Shown here: positions 27,748-37,734 of the stretch, piece by piece
Layout of the letters: each line of letters opens with the position of its first letter
How positions within the stretch are numbered: the stretch's first letter is position 1
DNA from: an uncultured Roseateles sp.
GTDB taxonomy: Bacteria; Pseudomonadota; Gammaproteobacteria; Burkholderiales; Burkholderiaceae
Direction: 5' to 3'
Assembly: GCA_946886855.1 (NCBI GenBank)
Contig: CAMPJJ010000018.1
Location: forward strand, 1-64,000
Length of the DNA stretch: 64,000 bases
Program-made: the position numbers and the translations under genes
Notes under the pieces: generated by a model
What the model was told of the DNA's origin: nothing
Databases searched by the model: none
The model's input: the letters and a program-made list of their open reading frames with translations, nothing else

Positions 27748-28971
27748 TCACTTCATCTTGCACTGCGGCGCATACGCGTCCGCGTGCTGCTCGAAGATCT
27801 TGCCCAGCGTCCGGTTGGTCACGCGGCCCTGCGGGTCCTTGGTGATCACGCGCAGGTAGTAGTCCTGCACCGGGTACTGGTTGTGGTTGAAGCGGAAGGC
27901 GCCACGCACCGACTCGAACTTCGCCGCCTTGAGCGCCTTCAGCAGCGCGGGCTTGTCCTCGATCTCCCCCTTCACGTCACGCACCGCCGCACCGATGAGC
28001 AGCGCCGCGTCGTAGCCCTGGCTCGCGTACAGGGAGGGCAGCCGGCTGTAGGCCTTGACGAAGTCGGCGACGAAGCGCTTGTTGGCCGGGTTGTCCAGGT
28101 CGTGCGCCCAGTGCGAGCTGTTGAACATGCCCAGCATCGGCTCGCCGACGGCCTTGATCACGTCCTCGTCGGCCGAGAAGCCCGGTCCGAACAGCGTGAC
28201 GTCCTTGGACAGGCCAGCGCCGACGAACTGCTTGATGAAGTTGATGCCCATGCCGCCGGGCAGGAAGATGTACATCGCATCGGGCCTGGCCGCGCGCGCC
28301 TGCGCCAGCTCCGCTGCGTAGTCGAGCTGGCCGAGCTTGGTGTAGATCTCGTCGGCGACCACGCCCTTGTAGTAACGCCGGAAGCCGGCCACCGCGTCCT
28401 TGCCCGCCGGGTAGTTGGGCGCGAGCACGACGACCTTCTTGAAGCCCTTGTCCATCACCGTCTTGCCGATGGCCTCGTGCAGGTTGTCGTTCTGCCAGGC
28501 GACGTTGAAGAAGTAGGGGTTGCACTGTTCGCCCGCGTACTGCGACGGGCCTGCATTGGCGCTGATGTAGGGCACCTGCGCGGCGAAGACGCCCGGGCCG
28601 ACCGCCAGCATCACGTTGGAGAACACGATGCCGGTCATCACGTCGACCTTGTCGCGTTTGAGCAGCCGTTCGGCGGACTGCTTGGCGACCTCGGGGTTCT
28701 GCTGGTCGTCGGCGATCACCGTTTCCACCGGCAGGCCGCCGAGCTTGCCGCCGTTCTGCTGCACCGCGAGCGCGAAGCCGTCGCGGATGTCCACGCCGAG
28801 ACCGGCGCCCGCGCCGGACAGCGTGCTCAGCATGCCGACCTTGAGCTTGTCCGCCGCCTGGGCGGCGGGAACGACCGCGGCCAGCGCGGTGCACGCGACA
28901 AGCGTCGTGAGCGCGGCACGGACGACCGTCTGGACGGGCAGGAACGCGGGGGACTTCGACGGCATCTTCAT
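27748..28971 (-). CDS. Periplasmic branched-chain/aromatic acid ABC binding protein (LivJ-type)
   Basis: 407 residues. Signal peptide to about residue 39 (ALAAVVPAAQAADK), then LKVGMLSTLSGAGAGLGVDI, a Peripla_BP_6 start. Relatives with the motif NPYFFNVAWQNDNLHEAIGK are found in aromatic-acid degradation clusters. ATG 28971 has GGAGA upstream. As the binding subunit it sets specificity. Anthranilate or kynurenine is a reasonable guess from position. Confidence 0.85.
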   Translation of the reverse strand: MKMPSKSPAFLPVQTVVRAALTTLVACTALAAVVPAAQAADKLKVGMLSTLSGAGAGLGVDIRDGFALAVQQNGGKLGGLPVETVIADDQQNPEVAKQSAERLLKRDKVDVMTGIVFSNVMLAVGPGVFAAQVPYISANAGPSQYAGEQCNPYFFNVAWQNDNLHEAIGKTVMDKGFKKVVVLAPNYPAGKDAVAGFRRYYKGVVADEIYTKLGQLDYAAELAQARAARPDAMYIFLPGGMGINFIKQFVGAGLSKDVTLFGPGFSADEDVIKAVGEPMLGMFNSSHWAHDLDNPANKRFVADFVKAYSRLPSLYASQGYDAALLIGAAVRDVKGEIEDKPALLKALKAAKFESVRGAFRFNHNQYPVQDYYLRVITKDPQGRVTNRTLGKIFEQHADAYAPQCKMK

Positions 28972-29028
28972 CGGCTTCTCCGGAGAGGAAAGGGGACGGT
29001 CGGGGGACGGTCGGTCGGAAGACTGCGA

Positions 29029-30825
29029 TTACTGCTCACGCAGGCGGAAACGTTGCAGCTTGCCCGTTTCGGTGCGGGGCAGACTGGCGCGGAACTCTAT
29101 CGCACGGGGGTACTTGTACGGCGCGATCGTGGCCTTGACGAAGTCCTGCATCGCCTTGATCAGCGCGGCTTCGCCGGCAGCACCGCCCGCTCCCGGAGCG
29201 GCCGTGGCGGCGCTGTCGCCGATGATGCCGGGCTTCAGCACGACGAAGGCCTTGACCACCTGGCCACGCTCCTCGTCGGGCACGCCCACCACCGCGCACT
29301 CGGCGACCGCCGGATGCGCGAGCAGCGCCGACTCCACCTCCGGGCCGGCGATGTTGTAGCCGCCGGAGATGATCATGTCGTCGGTGCGCGCCTGGTAGAC
29401 GAAGTAGCCGTCGGCGTCGACGAGGTAGGCGTCGCCGGTGAGGTTCCAGCCGTGCTGCACGTACTTGCGCTGGCGCTCGTCCGCGAGGTAGCGGCAGCCG
29501 GTCGGGCCTTGCACCGCCAGCTTGCCGACGCTGCCCTGCGGCACCTCGTTGCCCTCGTCGTCGACGACGCGCGCGCGGTAGCCCGGCACCGGCTTGCCGG
29601 TCGCGCCGGGGCGCGCCGTCTCCTCGGTGTGCGACACGAAGATGTGGAGCATCTCGGTCGCGCCGATGCCGTCGATCATCTCCAGACCGGTCGTGTCCTT
29701 CCACAGCTGGCGCGTCGCGGCGGGCAGCGCCTCGCCGGCGCTCACGCACTTGCGCAGCGAGGACAGGTCGCACGCCTTGACGGCCTCCGTTCCGGGGCCG
29801 GGGCTCGACGACGTCGCTCTGGCGGCGATCGCCGCGGCCATCGCGCGGTAGGACGTCGGCGCGGTGAAGCAGACGGTGGCGCGGTGCTTCTCGATCGCCG
29901 GCAGCAGCGCGTCGGGCGAGGCCTTCTCCAGCAGCACCGCCGTCGCGCCGACGCTCAGCGGGAACAGCAGCAGGCCGCCGAGACCGAAGGTGAAGGCCAG
30001 CGGCGGGCTGCCGATGAAGACGTCGTCGGCTCGGGCGCGCAGGCAGTGCACCGGCCAGCAGCGGCAGATCGCGATCACGTCGCGGTGGAAGTGCATCGTG
30101 CCCTTGGGCTGCCCCGTCGTGCCGGAGGTGAACGCGATCAGCGAGCAGTCGTCGGAGGCGGTGTCGACGTTCTCGAAGCTGGCCGACTGGCGCTCGGCCA
30201 GCGCTTCCAGCCCGTCCGGCGCGTCGCTGCGGAACAGGCACACCCGCGCCAGCACGGGACACTGCGCGCGCGCGGCTTCCAGTTCGTCGGCCAGCGCCGC
30301 GTCGCACAGCGCATGCGAGACGCGCGCCTTGTCGATGACCTGGCCCAACTCCTTGGCCCGCAGCAGCGGCATCGTCGCCACCGCGATCGCGCCGGCCTTC
30401 ATCACCGCGAACCAGCACGCCGCCATCTGCGGCGTGTTGGCGCCGCGCAGCAGCACGCGGTTGCCGGGCACCACACCGAGCTCGTTCACCAGCACATGGG
30501 CGATGCGGTTCGCCTGCGACTGCAGTTCCGCGTAGGTCCAACGGATATCGCCATCAGGGCCATCGGGGCCATCGGGGCCATCAGGGCCGTCCCGGCCGTC
30601 TCGGCCGTCTGCGCCTGCAACACCGGCGCCATTGCCGTTGCCGCCGCCGATCACGGCGGTCCGGCCGCCCTGCCCTTGCGCCACCCATCGATCCAGCAGG
30701 TCCCACGAACAATTCATCCGCTCCGGAAACTGCAGCTCCGGCAGATCGAAGACCAGCGCCGGCCATTGATCCTGCGGCGGGAGGTTGTCGCGAGCGAAAG
30801 TGTCGAGGTGGGCGGTGCGGTGCAT
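29029..30825 (-). CDS. 2-aminobenzoate (anthranilate)-CoA ligase, benzoate-CoA-ligase family
   Basis: A 598-residue AMP-forming ligase: P-loop AFTSGTTGQPKGTMHFHRD, A5 region IDGIGATEMLHIFVS, A8 ISGGYNIAGPEVESALL and a C-terminal Lys in PRTETGKLQRF. It adenylates an aryl acid and transfers it to CoA. Co-operon with the 2-aminobenzoyl-CoA monooxygenase/reductase makes anthranilate the likely substrate. A collagen-like Gly-Pro-Asp repeat (about residues 73-93) is inserted in the N-domain before TYAELQSQANRIAHVL and is encoded by 9-bp repeats. It is unlike usual ligases (about 540 residues). Confidence 0.85.
   Translation of the reverse strand: MHRTAHLDTFARDNLPPQDQWPALVFDLPELQFPERMNCSWDLLDRWVAQGQGGRTAVIGGGNGNGAGVAGADGRDGRDGPDGPDGPDGPDGDIRWTYAELQSQANRIAHVLVNELGVVPGNRVLLRGANTPQMAACWFAVMKAGAIAVATMPLLRAKELGQVIDKARVSHALCDAALADELEAARAQCPVLARVCLFRSDAPDGLEALAERQSASFENVDTASDDCSLIAFTSGTTGQPKGTMHFHRDVIAICRCWPVHCLRARADDVFIGSPPLAFTFGLGGLLLFPLSVGATAVLLEKASPDALLPAIEKHRATVCFTAPTSYRAMAAAIAARATSSSPGPGTEAVKACDLSSLRKCVSAGEALPAATRQLWKDTTGLEMIDGIGATEMLHIFVSHTEETARPGATGKPVPGYRARVVDDEGNEVPQGSVGKLAVQGPTGCRYLADERQRKYVQHGWNLTGDAYLVDADGYFVYQARTDDMIISGGYNIAGPEVESALLAHPAVAECAVVGVPDEERGQVVKAFVVLKPGIIGDSAATAAPGAGGAAGEAALIKAMQDFVKATIAPYKYPRAIEFRASLPRTETGKLQRFRLREQ
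30548..30608. repeat. 9-bp GGCCATCGG-type repeat in the CoA-ligase gene
   Basis: About six degenerate nine-base units (GGCCATCAG, GGCCATCGG, GGCCGTCTC variants) encode the Gly-Pro-Asp and Gly-Arg-Asp triplets near residue 80 of the ligase. Confidence 0.8.
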
Positions 30826-30835
30826 GGGCGCGTCC

Positions 30836-31987
30836 TTATCCGTTCTTCAACAGGTCTCGGCCGATGATCAACTGCTGGACCTCGCTGGCCCCTTCGTAGA
30901 TGCGCAGTGCGCGGATCTCGCGGTACAGGGACTCGACGATCTCGCCGCGCCGCACGCCGCGGCCGCCGTGCAACTGCACCGCGGCATCGATGACGCGCTG
31001 CGCGCCCTCGGTGGCCATCAGCTTGGCCATCGCCGCCTCGCGCGTGATCGTGCGGCCCTGGTCGCGCTCCCACGCGGCGCGGTAGACCAGCAGCGCGCTG
31101 CTGTCGACCGTGCACGCCATGTCGGCGAGCTTGGCCTGCGTCAGCGGCAGGTCGGCCAGCGTGGCGCCGAACATCGCGCGCTCCTTCGCCTGGTTCAACC
31201 CTTCCTCCAACGCCCGCCGCGCGAAGCCCAGCGAGGCCGCGGCGACCGAGGTGCGGAACACGTCCAGCGTGCGCATCGCCACCTTGAAGCCTTCGCCCGG
31301 CGCGCCGACCATCGCGGTCTTCGGGACGCGGCAGCCAGTGAAGCGCAGCCGCGCCAGCGGATGCGGCGCGATCACGTCGATCCGCTCGGCGATCTCGAAG
31401 CCCGGCGTGCCGGCGTCGACGATGAACGCGCTGATGCCGCGCGAACCGGGCGCCTCGCCCGTGCGCGCGAAGACGACGTAGAAGTCGGCGATCCCCCCGT
31501 TGGAGATCCAGGTCTTCTCGCCGTCGATGACATAGTGGTCGCCGGCCTCGCGCGCCGCGCACTGCATGGCGGCGACGTCCGATCCGGCGTCCGGCTCGGA
31601 GAGCGCGAACGCCGCCAGCGCCTCGCCGCGCGCCACGCGCGGCAGGTAGGCCTCGCGCTGCGCGGGCGTGCCCATCAGCGAGATCGCGCCCGAACCGAGT
31701 CCCTGCATCGCGAACGCGAAGTCCGCCAGACCGTCGTACCGCGCCAGCGTCTCGCGCAGCAGGCAGATGGCGCGCGTGTCGATGGCTTCGCCCTCGCCCG
31801 CCACCGCGTGTTGCAGCCAGCCGCCCGCGCCGAGCGCCTTCACCAGCGCCTTGCAGGACGCGTCGACGTCGTCGTGATCGACCGCGCCGTGGGCCAGGTT
31901 GCGCCGGCACCAGCCGTCCAGCTCGCTGGCGAGCGCGCGATGCGGGTCCTCGAAGAAGGGCCAGTCCAGATGCTTCAGATGATTCAT
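30836..31987 (-). CDS. Acyl-CoA dehydrogenase of the anthranilate operon
   Basis: 383 residues with acyl-CoA dehydrogenase motifs [16 protein letters not shown] and [18 protein letters not shown], and C-terminal [14 protein letters not shown] with the catalytic Glu region. ATG at 31987 has GAGG six bases upstream; an ATG six bases earlier is too close to it. It probably oxidises a ring-derived CoA thioester after dearomatisation. Ten bases separate it from the ligase and eight from the hydratase. Confidence 0.87.
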   Translation of the reverse strand: MNHLKHLDWPFFEDPHRALASELDGWCRRNLAHGAVDHDDVDASCKALVKALGAGGWLQHAVAGEGEAIDTRAICLLRETLARYDGLADFAFAMQGLGSGAISLMGTPAQREAYLPRVARGEALAAFALSEPDAGSDVAAMQCAAREAGDHYVIDGEKTWISNGGIADFYVVFARTGEAPGSRGISAFIVDAGTPGFEIAERIDVIAPHPLARLRFTGCRVPKTAMVGAPGEGFKVAMRTLDVFRTSVAAASLGFARRALEEGLNQAKERAMFGATLADLPLTQAKLADMACTVDSSALLVYRAAWERDQGRTITREAAMAKLMATEGAQRVIDAAVQLHGGRGVRRGEIVESLYREIRALRIYEGASEVQQLIIGRDLLKNG

Positions 31988-31995
31988 GGCCATCC

Positions 31996-32835
31996 TCAAT
32001 CGCCCTTGAATTCGGGGCGCTGCTTCGCGACGAACGCGTGGTACGCGCGGTGGAAGTCCTGCGTCATCATGCAGATCGCCTGGGCCTGCGCTTCGGCCTC
32101 GATGGCCTCGTCGACGCCCATCGTCCACTCCTGGTGCAGCATCCGCTTGGTCATCGCATGCGCGAAGTTCGGACCGGCGGCGATCTCCGCGGCCCAGGCC
32201 ACGGCCTGAGACGCCAGCACGTCCGGCTCGGCGATGCGGTTGAAGAAGCCCCACTGGAGTGCCTCTTCGCCGCCCAGGCTGCGGCCGGTGTAGAGCAGGT
32301 CCGACGCGCGCCCCTGCCCGACGATGCGCGGCAGCAGCGCGCAGGCGCCCATGTCGCAGCCGGCCAGGCCGACGCGGGTGAACAGGAAGGCCGTCTTGCT
32401 GCGCGCCGTGCCGACGCGCAGGTCCGAGGCCATCGCCATGATGGCGCCGGCGCCGGCGCAGACGCCGTCGATCGCGGCGACCACCGGCTGCGGGCAGGCG
32501 CGCATCGCCTTGACCAGGTCGCCGGTCATGCGCGTGAACGCCAGCAGGTCCGGCATCGCCATCTTCGTCAGCGGACCGATGATCTCGTGCACGTCGCCGC
32601 CGGAGCAGAAGTTGCCGCCCGCGCCCTGCACGACGATCGCATTCACCTCATCCACGTAGGCCAGCGTGCGGAACAGGTCGCGCAGCTCGGCGTAGGACTC
32701 GAAGGTCAGCGGATTCTTGCGCTCGGGGCGGTTCAGCGTGATGACGCCGACAGCGCCTTCCTGGCGCCAGGCGAAATGCTTGGGCTCGAAGCCCTTCAGG
32801 CTGCGCGTGTTGCCGCTGATGAGATGGCTGTCCAT
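31996..32835 (-). CDS. Enoyl-CoA hydratase/isomerase
   Basis: 279 residues. Crotonase-fold motifs: [20 protein letters not shown], the oxyanion hole [18 protein letters not shown], and [23 protein letters not shown] 32835 follows AGGAG; an upstream frame to 32904 was rejected. It belongs to the family found in 2-aminobenzoyl-CoA clusters and probably hydrates or hydrolyses the ring of the reduced intermediate. Confidence 0.88.
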   Translation of the reverse strand: MDSHLISGNTRSLKGFEPKHFAWRQEGAVGVITLNRPERKNPLTFESYAELRDLFRTLAYVDEVNAIVVQGAGGNFCSGGDVHEIIGPLTKMAMPDLLAFTRMTGDLVKAMRACPQPVVAAIDGVCAGAGAIMAMASDLRVGTARSKTAFLFTRVGLAGCDMGACALLPRIVGQGRASDLLYTGRSLGGEEALQWGFFNRIAEPDVLASQAVAWAAEIAAGPNFAHAMTKRMLHQEWTMGVDEAIEAEAQAQAICMMTQDFHRAYHAFVAKQRPEFKGD

Positions 32836-32863
32836 CGATGAATGCTCCTGGGTTCGCTCCCGG

Positions 32864-32940
32864 CGATCATTCGCCGCGAGCAGTCGGTCGCTGGTGACGA
32901 TCATTCGTCGGCGACGGTCAGTGGGGGGGCGACGATCATT
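32864..32940. repeat. Three CGATCATT repeats upstream of the hydratase gene
   Basis: CGATCATT occurs at 32864, 32898 and 32933, spaced 34 and 35 bp, in the 100-bp gap between the MarR and hydratase genes. The last copy covers the MarR stop codon. It could be a binding site or a decayed repeat. Confidence 0.55.
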
Positions 32941-33511
32941 TACGGGCGGCGTCGAGTTGCGCGAGGTGGCCCTTCAGCCCCGCGAGCAGCTCGTACACCT
33001 GGGTTTTCTGTTCGGGCGTCCAGCCGGCCAGCAGCTCGACGATCCAGCCCTCGTGCGTCGCCGCCATGCGCTTGAACTGGCGCCGGCCAGCCGGCGTCAG
33101 CCGCACCGTGACGCTGCGCCGGTCCGACGGATGCGGCTCGCGCACCACGTGGCCCTCGGCTTCGAGCTGGTCGGTGATGCCGGTGACGTTGCCGCCGGTC
33201 ACCATCAGCCGCTGCGACAGCTCGCGCATCGTCAGGCCGTCAGGGCTGCGCTCCAGCTGCGCGAGCAGATCGAAACGCGGCAACGTCGTGCCGAAGTCGT
33301 TGCGCAGCCGCTGGCGGATCTGGTCCTCGATGCGCGTCGTGCAGGCCAGCAGGCGCAGCCAGACGCGCAGCGCCTGGTGGTCGCCGTCGTGCATCCGCGA
33401 TTCGAGGTCCGGCGCGACCTCCGCGCCCGCCTCGTCGGCGGCATCCCGCGGCGCTCCCCTGGCGGCGGCGCGCGCGGCACCGTTGGTGGCATCTCGTGCG
33501 GCATCGCGCAT
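32936..33511 (-). CDS. MarR-family regulator of the anthranilate operon
   Basis: 191 residues. After a charged low-complexity leader of about 38 residues comes a winged-helix MarR core: [42 protein letters not shown] (recognition helix) and the wing [20 protein letters not shown]. The ATG shares its first base with the upstream SDR stop (TGATG). Its position within the operon suggests autoregulation with an aryl-CoA or anthranilate ligand. See the palindrome at 36769. Confidence 0.87.
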   Translation of the reverse strand: MRDAARDATNGAARAAARGAPRDAADEAGAEVAPDLESRMHDGDHQALRVWLRLLACTTRIEDQIRQRLRNDFGTTLPRFDLLAQLERSPDGLTMRELSQRLMVTGGNVTGITDQLEAEGHVVREPHPSDRRSVTVRLTPAGRRQFKRMAATHEGWIVELLAGWTPEQKTQVYELLAGLKGHLAQLDAARK

Positions 33512-34299
33512 CACATCACCTCCCCGCCGGCGACCGCGATCGCCTGCCCCGTGATGGAGCCGCTGTCGCGACGCGCCAGCCAGGCCACCGAGGCGGCGAC
33601 TTCCGCCGGGTCGACCAGCCGTCCCTGGGGATTGACCGAGGCGAGCTCGGCGCGCGCCTCGTCCGGCGTGCGGCCGGTCTTGGCGACGATGGTGTCGATC
33701 GCGCCGGCGACGATGTCGGTCTCGGTGTAGCCCGGGCAGACGGCATTGACGGTCACGCCCTTGCGCGCCGTCTCCAGCGCCAGCGCGCGGGTGAGGCCGA
33801 GCACGCCGTGCTTGGCCGCGCAGTAGGCCGCGACGTAGGCATAGCCCTTCAGCGCGGCGGTGCTCGCGACATTGACGATGCGGCCGAAGCGACGTTCGGT
33901 CATCGCGGGCAGGACCTCGCGACTGCACAGGAAACTGCCGGTGAGATTGACGTTGAGCAGGCGCTGCCAGGTGTCCAGCGACGTCTTCGCGAGCGGCGCC
34001 GTCTCGACCTGCCCGGCGTTGTTGACCAGCAGGTCGATGGGCCCGGCCGCGGCCACCGCCGCGGCGAAGGCCTGCCGCACGCTGGCTTCGTCGCCGACGT
34101 CGCAGACCTGCAGCTCGACCGACGGTCCGCCGTCGACGTTCAGCCGGTCGCGTTGTTCCTCCAGCTTCTCGATGCGCCGGCCCATCAGCGTGACGCGCGC
34201 GCCGTCGGCGATCAGCGCCTGCGCGATCGCCGCGCCGATGCCGGAGCCGCCGCCGGTGATGACGGCATGCAATCCTTCGAGCGGATAGCGGTTGCTCAT
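33511..34299 (-). CDS. Short-chain dehydrogenase (3-hydroxyacyl-CoA dehydrogenase-like)
   Basis: 262 residues. NAD(P) motif TGGGSGIGAAIAQAL, NNAGQ, catalytic S-Y-K in VASTAALKGYAYVAAYCAAKHG, and PGYTETDI. The R in GRRIEK after the second strand hints at NADP preference. In the operon it likely oxidises a hydroxyacyl-CoA from the reduced anthranilate ring. 60 bp separate it from the monooxygenase gene. Confidence 0.85.
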   Translation of the reverse strand: MSNRYPLEGLHAVITGGGSGIGAAIAQALIADGARVTLMGRRIEKLEEQRDRLNVDGGPSVELQVCDVGDEASVRQAFAAAVAAAGPIDLLVNNAGQVETAPLAKTSLDTWQRLLNVNLTGSFLCSREVLPAMTERRFGRIVNVASTAALKGYAYVAAYCAAKHGVLGLTRALALETARKGVTVNAVCPGYTETDIVAGAIDTIVAKTGRTPDEARAELASVNPQGRLVDPAEVAASVAWLARRDSGSITGQAIAVAGGEVM

Positions 34300-34359
34300 G
34301 ACCTGTCCTTGCCGGTGTGTCCTGTCCTGCCGATGTGTGCGCTCGTCATGGCCGCCGCC

Positions 34360-36708
34360 TCAGACGCCGAGCGCCCGGTTGGCCTGTTCCTGCGCGGCGG
34401 CCCCGCCGCCCGTGGCGCGCTGGCGTTCGAACTCGCGCTCCATCTGGCCCTTGCCGGACAGGTACTGGACCGGCCAGTCCAGCCCCGGACCCGAGAGGTA
34501 ACCGATCCTCGCGGCCTCGGTCAGCGTCCATGCCGGATTGGCCAGATGCGGTCGGGCGATCGCGCACAGGTCCGCGCGGCCGGCCGCGATGATGCTATTG
34601 ACATGGTCCGCCTCCGAGATCGCACCCACCGCGATCGTCGCGATGCCCGCGCGGTTGCGCACGCTCTCGCTGAACGGCGTCTGCCACATGCGGCCGTAGG
34701 TGGGCCGTTCCTGCTTGCTGACCTGGCCCGAGGAGACGTCGATCAGATCGGCGCCTGCGGCCTTGAAGGCCTCGGCCATGGCGACTGCATCCTCGGTCGT
34801 CGTGCCGCCGGGCACCCAGTCGTTCGCGGAGATGCGCACCGACATCGGCCGGTCCTGCGGCCACACGGCGCGCATCGCCGCGAAGACTTCGAGCGGGTAG
34901 CGCAGGCGGTTCTCCAGAGAACCGCCGAATTCATCACTGCGTCGGTTCGTCACGGGCGACAGGAAGCTCGACAGCAGGTAGCCGTGCGCGCAGTGCAGCT
35001 CCAGCCAGTCGAAGCCGGCCTCCGCGGCGCGCCGTGTCGCCGCGACGAAGTCCGCCTTCACGCGGTCCATGTCCGCACGGGTCATCTCACGCGACCATTG
35101 GCTGACACCGTCCAGGTACTGCTGCGGCGACGCGGAGATCAACGGCCAGTTGCCCTCGTCCAGCGGCTGGTCGATGCCGTCCCAGGCCACGCGCGTCGAG
35201 CCCTTCGCGCCGGCGTGGCCGAGCTGGATCGCGATCTTCGCCGTGGAACTGCGATGCACGTGATCGACGATGCGCTTCCAGCCGTCGCGATGTGCGTCGT
35301 TCCACAGGCCCGGGCATCCCGGCGTGATGCGCGCATCCGGCGAGACGCAGGTCATCTCGACGAACACCAGGCCCGCGCCGCCCATCGCCCGCGCGCCGAG
35401 GTGGGCCAGGTGGTAATCGGCAGGCTGGCCGTCTTCGCAGGAGTACTGCGCCATCGGCGACACGACGACGCGGTTCTTCAGCCTCACGCCGCGCAGCGTG
35501 AACGGCGTGAACATCGGCGGCGCGGCGCGGTCCAGGCCCGCGCGCTGCGAAAGCCATGATTCGTACTCGCCGACATAGCGCGCGTCGCGCAGCCGCAGGT
35601 TCTCGTGCGAGATGCGCTGCGAGCGCGTCAGCAGCGAATACGCGAACTGCTCCGGCGCGAGTCGCGCGTGGCGCTCGACGTTCTCGAACCACTCGGTCGA
35701 GTTGCGCGCCGCGTTCTGGATGCGCAGCACGTCGATCGAACGTGTGGCTTCGTAGGCCTCCAGCGCGGCGGGCAGGCCGTCGACGCCGCCGCCGTGACGC
35801 CCGATGTCGCGCGCCAGCGCGATCGCATCCTCCAACGCAAGCTTGGTGCCCGAGCCGATCGAGAAATGCGCCGTGTGCGCCGCGTCGCCCATCAGCACCA
35901 CTGGCGCGCGGCCGTTGTGATGCACCCAGCGCTTGCAGACCACGCGCGGGAAACGGATCCACTGCGCCGAACCGCGCAGGTGCGCCGCGTTCGAGATCAG
36001 CGGATGGCCGTCGAGCACCTTGGCGAAGAGCTTCTCGCAGAAGGCGATGCCCGCTTCCTTGCTCATGTCTTCGAGGCCGGCGGCTTTCCAGACCTGCTCC
36101 GGCGTCTCGACGATGAAGGTCGAATGCGTGTCGTCGTAGCGGTAGGCGTGCGCCTGGAACCAGCCCCATTCGGTCTTCTGGAAATCGAAGGTGAAGGCGT
36201 CGAAGAGCTTGGTCGTTCCCAGCCAGACGAAGCGGCAGTTGCGCAGGTCGACGTCGGGTTGGTAGGTCGCGGCGTACTTCTGGCGCAGGCGGCTGTTGAG
36301 GCCGTCGGCGGCGATGATGAGGTCGGCGTCGATGTCGGCGTCGTCGCCGACGTCGGTCTCGTAGCGCAGCACGACGCCCAGCGCCTCGCAGCGCTCGCGC
36401 AGGATGTCCAGCAGCTTGCGCCGGCCGATGCCGCAGAAGCCGTGCCCGCCGGACACCATCGTCCGGCCGTCGATGTGTACGGCGATGTCGTCCCAGTGGT
36501 TGAAGGACTGCAGGATCTGCTCGGCCGTCTTCGGATCGGCCTCGCGCAGCGCGGCCAGCGTCTGGTCCGAGAACACCACGCCCCAGCCGAAGGTGTCGCC
36601 GGCGCGGTTGCGCTCCAGCACCGTGACCTCGTGCGCCGGGTCCTGCCGCTTCATCAGCAGCGCGAAGTACAGGCCGGCGGGACCGCCGCCGATGCAGGTG
36701 ATACGCAT
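34360..36708 (-). CDS. 2-aminobenzoyl-CoA monooxygenase/reductase (fused flavoprotein)
   Basis: A 782-residue fusion. Residues 1-390 form a flavin monooxygenase (FAD motif [17 protein letters not shown], second FAD motif [17 protein letters not shown]) and residues 398-760 an Old Yellow Enzyme-type reductase ([44 protein letters not shown]). This exact fusion hydroxylates and then reduces 2-aminobenzoyl-CoA to a non-aromatic product in aerobic anthranilate degraders such as Azoarcus evansii; the same architecture is annotated elsewhere as salicylyl-CoA 5-hydroxylase. ATG 36708 begins the Rossmann motif. First gene of the minus-strand operon, divergent from kynB. Confidence 0.9.
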   Translation of the reverse strand: MRITCIGGGPAGLYFALLMKRQDPAHEVTVLERNRAGDTFGWGVVFSDQTLAALREADPKTAEQILQSFNHWDDIAVHIDGRTMVSGGHGFCGIGRRKLLDILRERCEALGVVLRYETDVGDDADIDADLIIAADGLNSRLRQKYAATYQPDVDLRNCRFVWLGTTKLFDAFTFDFQKTEWGWFQAHAYRYDDTHSTFIVETPEQVWKAAGLEDMSKEAGIAFCEKLFAKVLDGHPLISNAAHLRGSAQWIRFPRVVCKRWVHHNGRAPVVLMGDAAHTAHFSIGSGTKLALEDAIALARDIGRHGGGVDGLPAALEAYEATRSIDVLRIQNAARNSTEWFENVERHARLAPEQFAYSLLTRSQRISHENLRLRDARYVGEYESWLSQRAGLDRAAPPMFTPFTLRGVRLKNRVVVSPMAQYSCEDGQPADYHLAHLGARAMGGAGLVFVEMTCVSPDARITPGCPGLWNDAHRDGWKRIVDHVHRSSTAKIAIQLGHAGAKGSTRVAWDGIDQPLDEGNWPLISASPQQYLDGVSQWSREMTRADMDRVKADFVAATRRAAEAGFDWLELHCAHGYLLSSFLSPVTNRRSDEFGGSLENRLRYPLEVFAAMRAVWPQDRPMSVRISANDWVPGGTTTEDAVAMAEAFKAAGADLIDVSSGQVSKQERPTYGRMWQTPFSESVRNRAGIATIAVGAISEADHVNSIIAAGRADLCAIARPHLANPAWTLTEAARIGYLSGPGLDWPVQYLSGKGQMEREFERQRATGGGAAAQEQANRALGV

Positions 36709-36754
36709 GGTGGGAAGCCCGGCGAGCGTCGGGCGAGGACTGCTTGACGGGATC

Positions 36755-36783
36755 ACTTTAGGCCTGGATAGTTGAGGTGTCAA
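36755..36783 (-). promoter_or_regulatory. Sigma-70-type promoter of the anthranilate operon
   Basis: On the minus strand a perfect -35 TTGACA (36783-36778) is followed after exactly 17 bp by TAAAGT (36760-36755; four of six bases match TATAAT). A start near 36748 would leave about 40 bases of leader before the ATG at 36708. Confidence 0.65.
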
Positions 36784-36786
36784 CGA
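36769..36786. promoter_or_regulatory. Candidate MarR operator overlapping the -35 element
   Basis: TAGTTGA-GGTG-TCAACGA is a 7+7 inverted repeat with one mismatch; the core GTTGA/TCAAC is exact. It covers the -35 hexamer of the abm promoter. TAGTTGA/TCAACTA-type dyads are common MarR-family operators in aromatic degradation systems. The local MarR gene is the obvious candidate binder; this is inferred. Confidence 0.6.
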
Positions 36787-36949
36787 TCTGGGCGACCGGC
36801 CTTTCCCGAGATAACCCTGAGCCCGTCGACGTCGCCGCCCGGGCGGCTTGCGCAAAGCACCCGGCCTTGTTGGAATTAACCGACACCACGGTCCGGGACC
36901 GCGCGCTAAGGTGCGCGCCGTCGTGCCGAAGGCCCGGCAGGAGCAGCAG

Positions 36950-37621
36950 ATGAAGTCAACCCGCCCATCTTCCCAGCCATCTTCCCAACGGTCGTCCCAA
37001 CGATCGCTGTGGGACATCTCGCCCGTGGTGGCGCCCGACGCGCCGATCTTTCCCGGCGACGAGCCCTACACGTTGAAGTGGACCGCGCGGCTGTCGCCGG
37101 AGTGCCCGGTGAACCTGAGCGCGATCACGATGTCGCCGCACGTGGGCGCGCATGCCGATGCGCCGCTGCACTACGCCGACGGCGTCGCGAGCGCCGCGGA
37201 GGTCGCACTCGATCCCTACCTCGGGCCATGCCGCGTGATCCATGCGATCGGCTGCGAACCGCTGATCCGCATCGAGCATCTGGCGCACGCCGCGCAGGAC
37301 CTGCCGGCGCGCGTGCTGGTGCGCTGCAACGAGCGCGCCGACACCGTCTGGAATCCCGAGTTCAGCGCCTACGCGCCGGAGACCGTCGAGTGGCTGGCCG
37401 CACGCGGCGTGAAGCTGATCGGACTCGACACGCCGAGCGTCGATCCCGCGACCAGCAAGACGCTGGACAGCCACCAGCGGCTGCTGAGGCTGGATCTGCG
37501 CGTGCTGGAGAACCTCGTGCTCGACGAGGTGCCCGAGGGCGACTACGAACTGATCGCACTGCCGCTCAAGCTCGCCGGCGCGTGCGCGTCGCCGGTGCGC
37601 GCGGTGCTGCGTTCCCTTTGA
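36950..37621 (+). CDS. kynB: Kynurenine formamidase
   Basis: A 223-residue cyclase-fold metallohydrolase that cleaves N-formylkynurenine to kynurenine and formate. The zinc-binding signature appears as [14 protein letters not shown], and [21 protein letters not shown] is also typical of KynB. The N-terminus carries a Ser/Gln/Arg repeat leader encoded by 12-bp units. ATG 36950 has AGGAG six bases upstream. First gene of the kynBUA set, divergent from the anthranilate operon. Confidence 0.92.
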   Translation: MKSTRPSSQPSSQRSSQRSLWDISPVVAPDAPIFPGDEPYTLKWTARLSPECPVNLSAITMSPHVGAHADAPLHYADGVASAAEVALDPYLGPCRVIHAIGCEPLIRIEHLAHAAQDLPARVLVRCNERADTVWNPEFSAYAPETVEWLAARGVKLIGLDTPSVDPATSKTLDSHQRLLRLDLRVLENLVLDEVPEGDYELIALPLKLAGACASPVRAVLRSL

Positions 37622-37623
37622 AC

Positions 37624-37663
37624 GCGTTTGATCGCGTTTGATCTCGTTTGATCTGGTTTGATC
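37624..37663. repeat. Four 10-bp GCGTTTGATC repeats between kynB and kynU
   Basis: GCGTTTGATC, GCGTTTGATC, TCGTTTGATC and TGGTTTGATC follow each other without a break, starting three bases after the kynB stop. The spacer to kynU is 113 bp. It shows no hairpin or U-run terminator. Confidence 0.85.
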
Positions 37664-37734
37664 GCGCCGGGCGCACTCGCCCTCTCCCGACTGTCCGTTC
37701 TTCCCTTCTTTCATCGCACTTGCCTGGAACGCCG

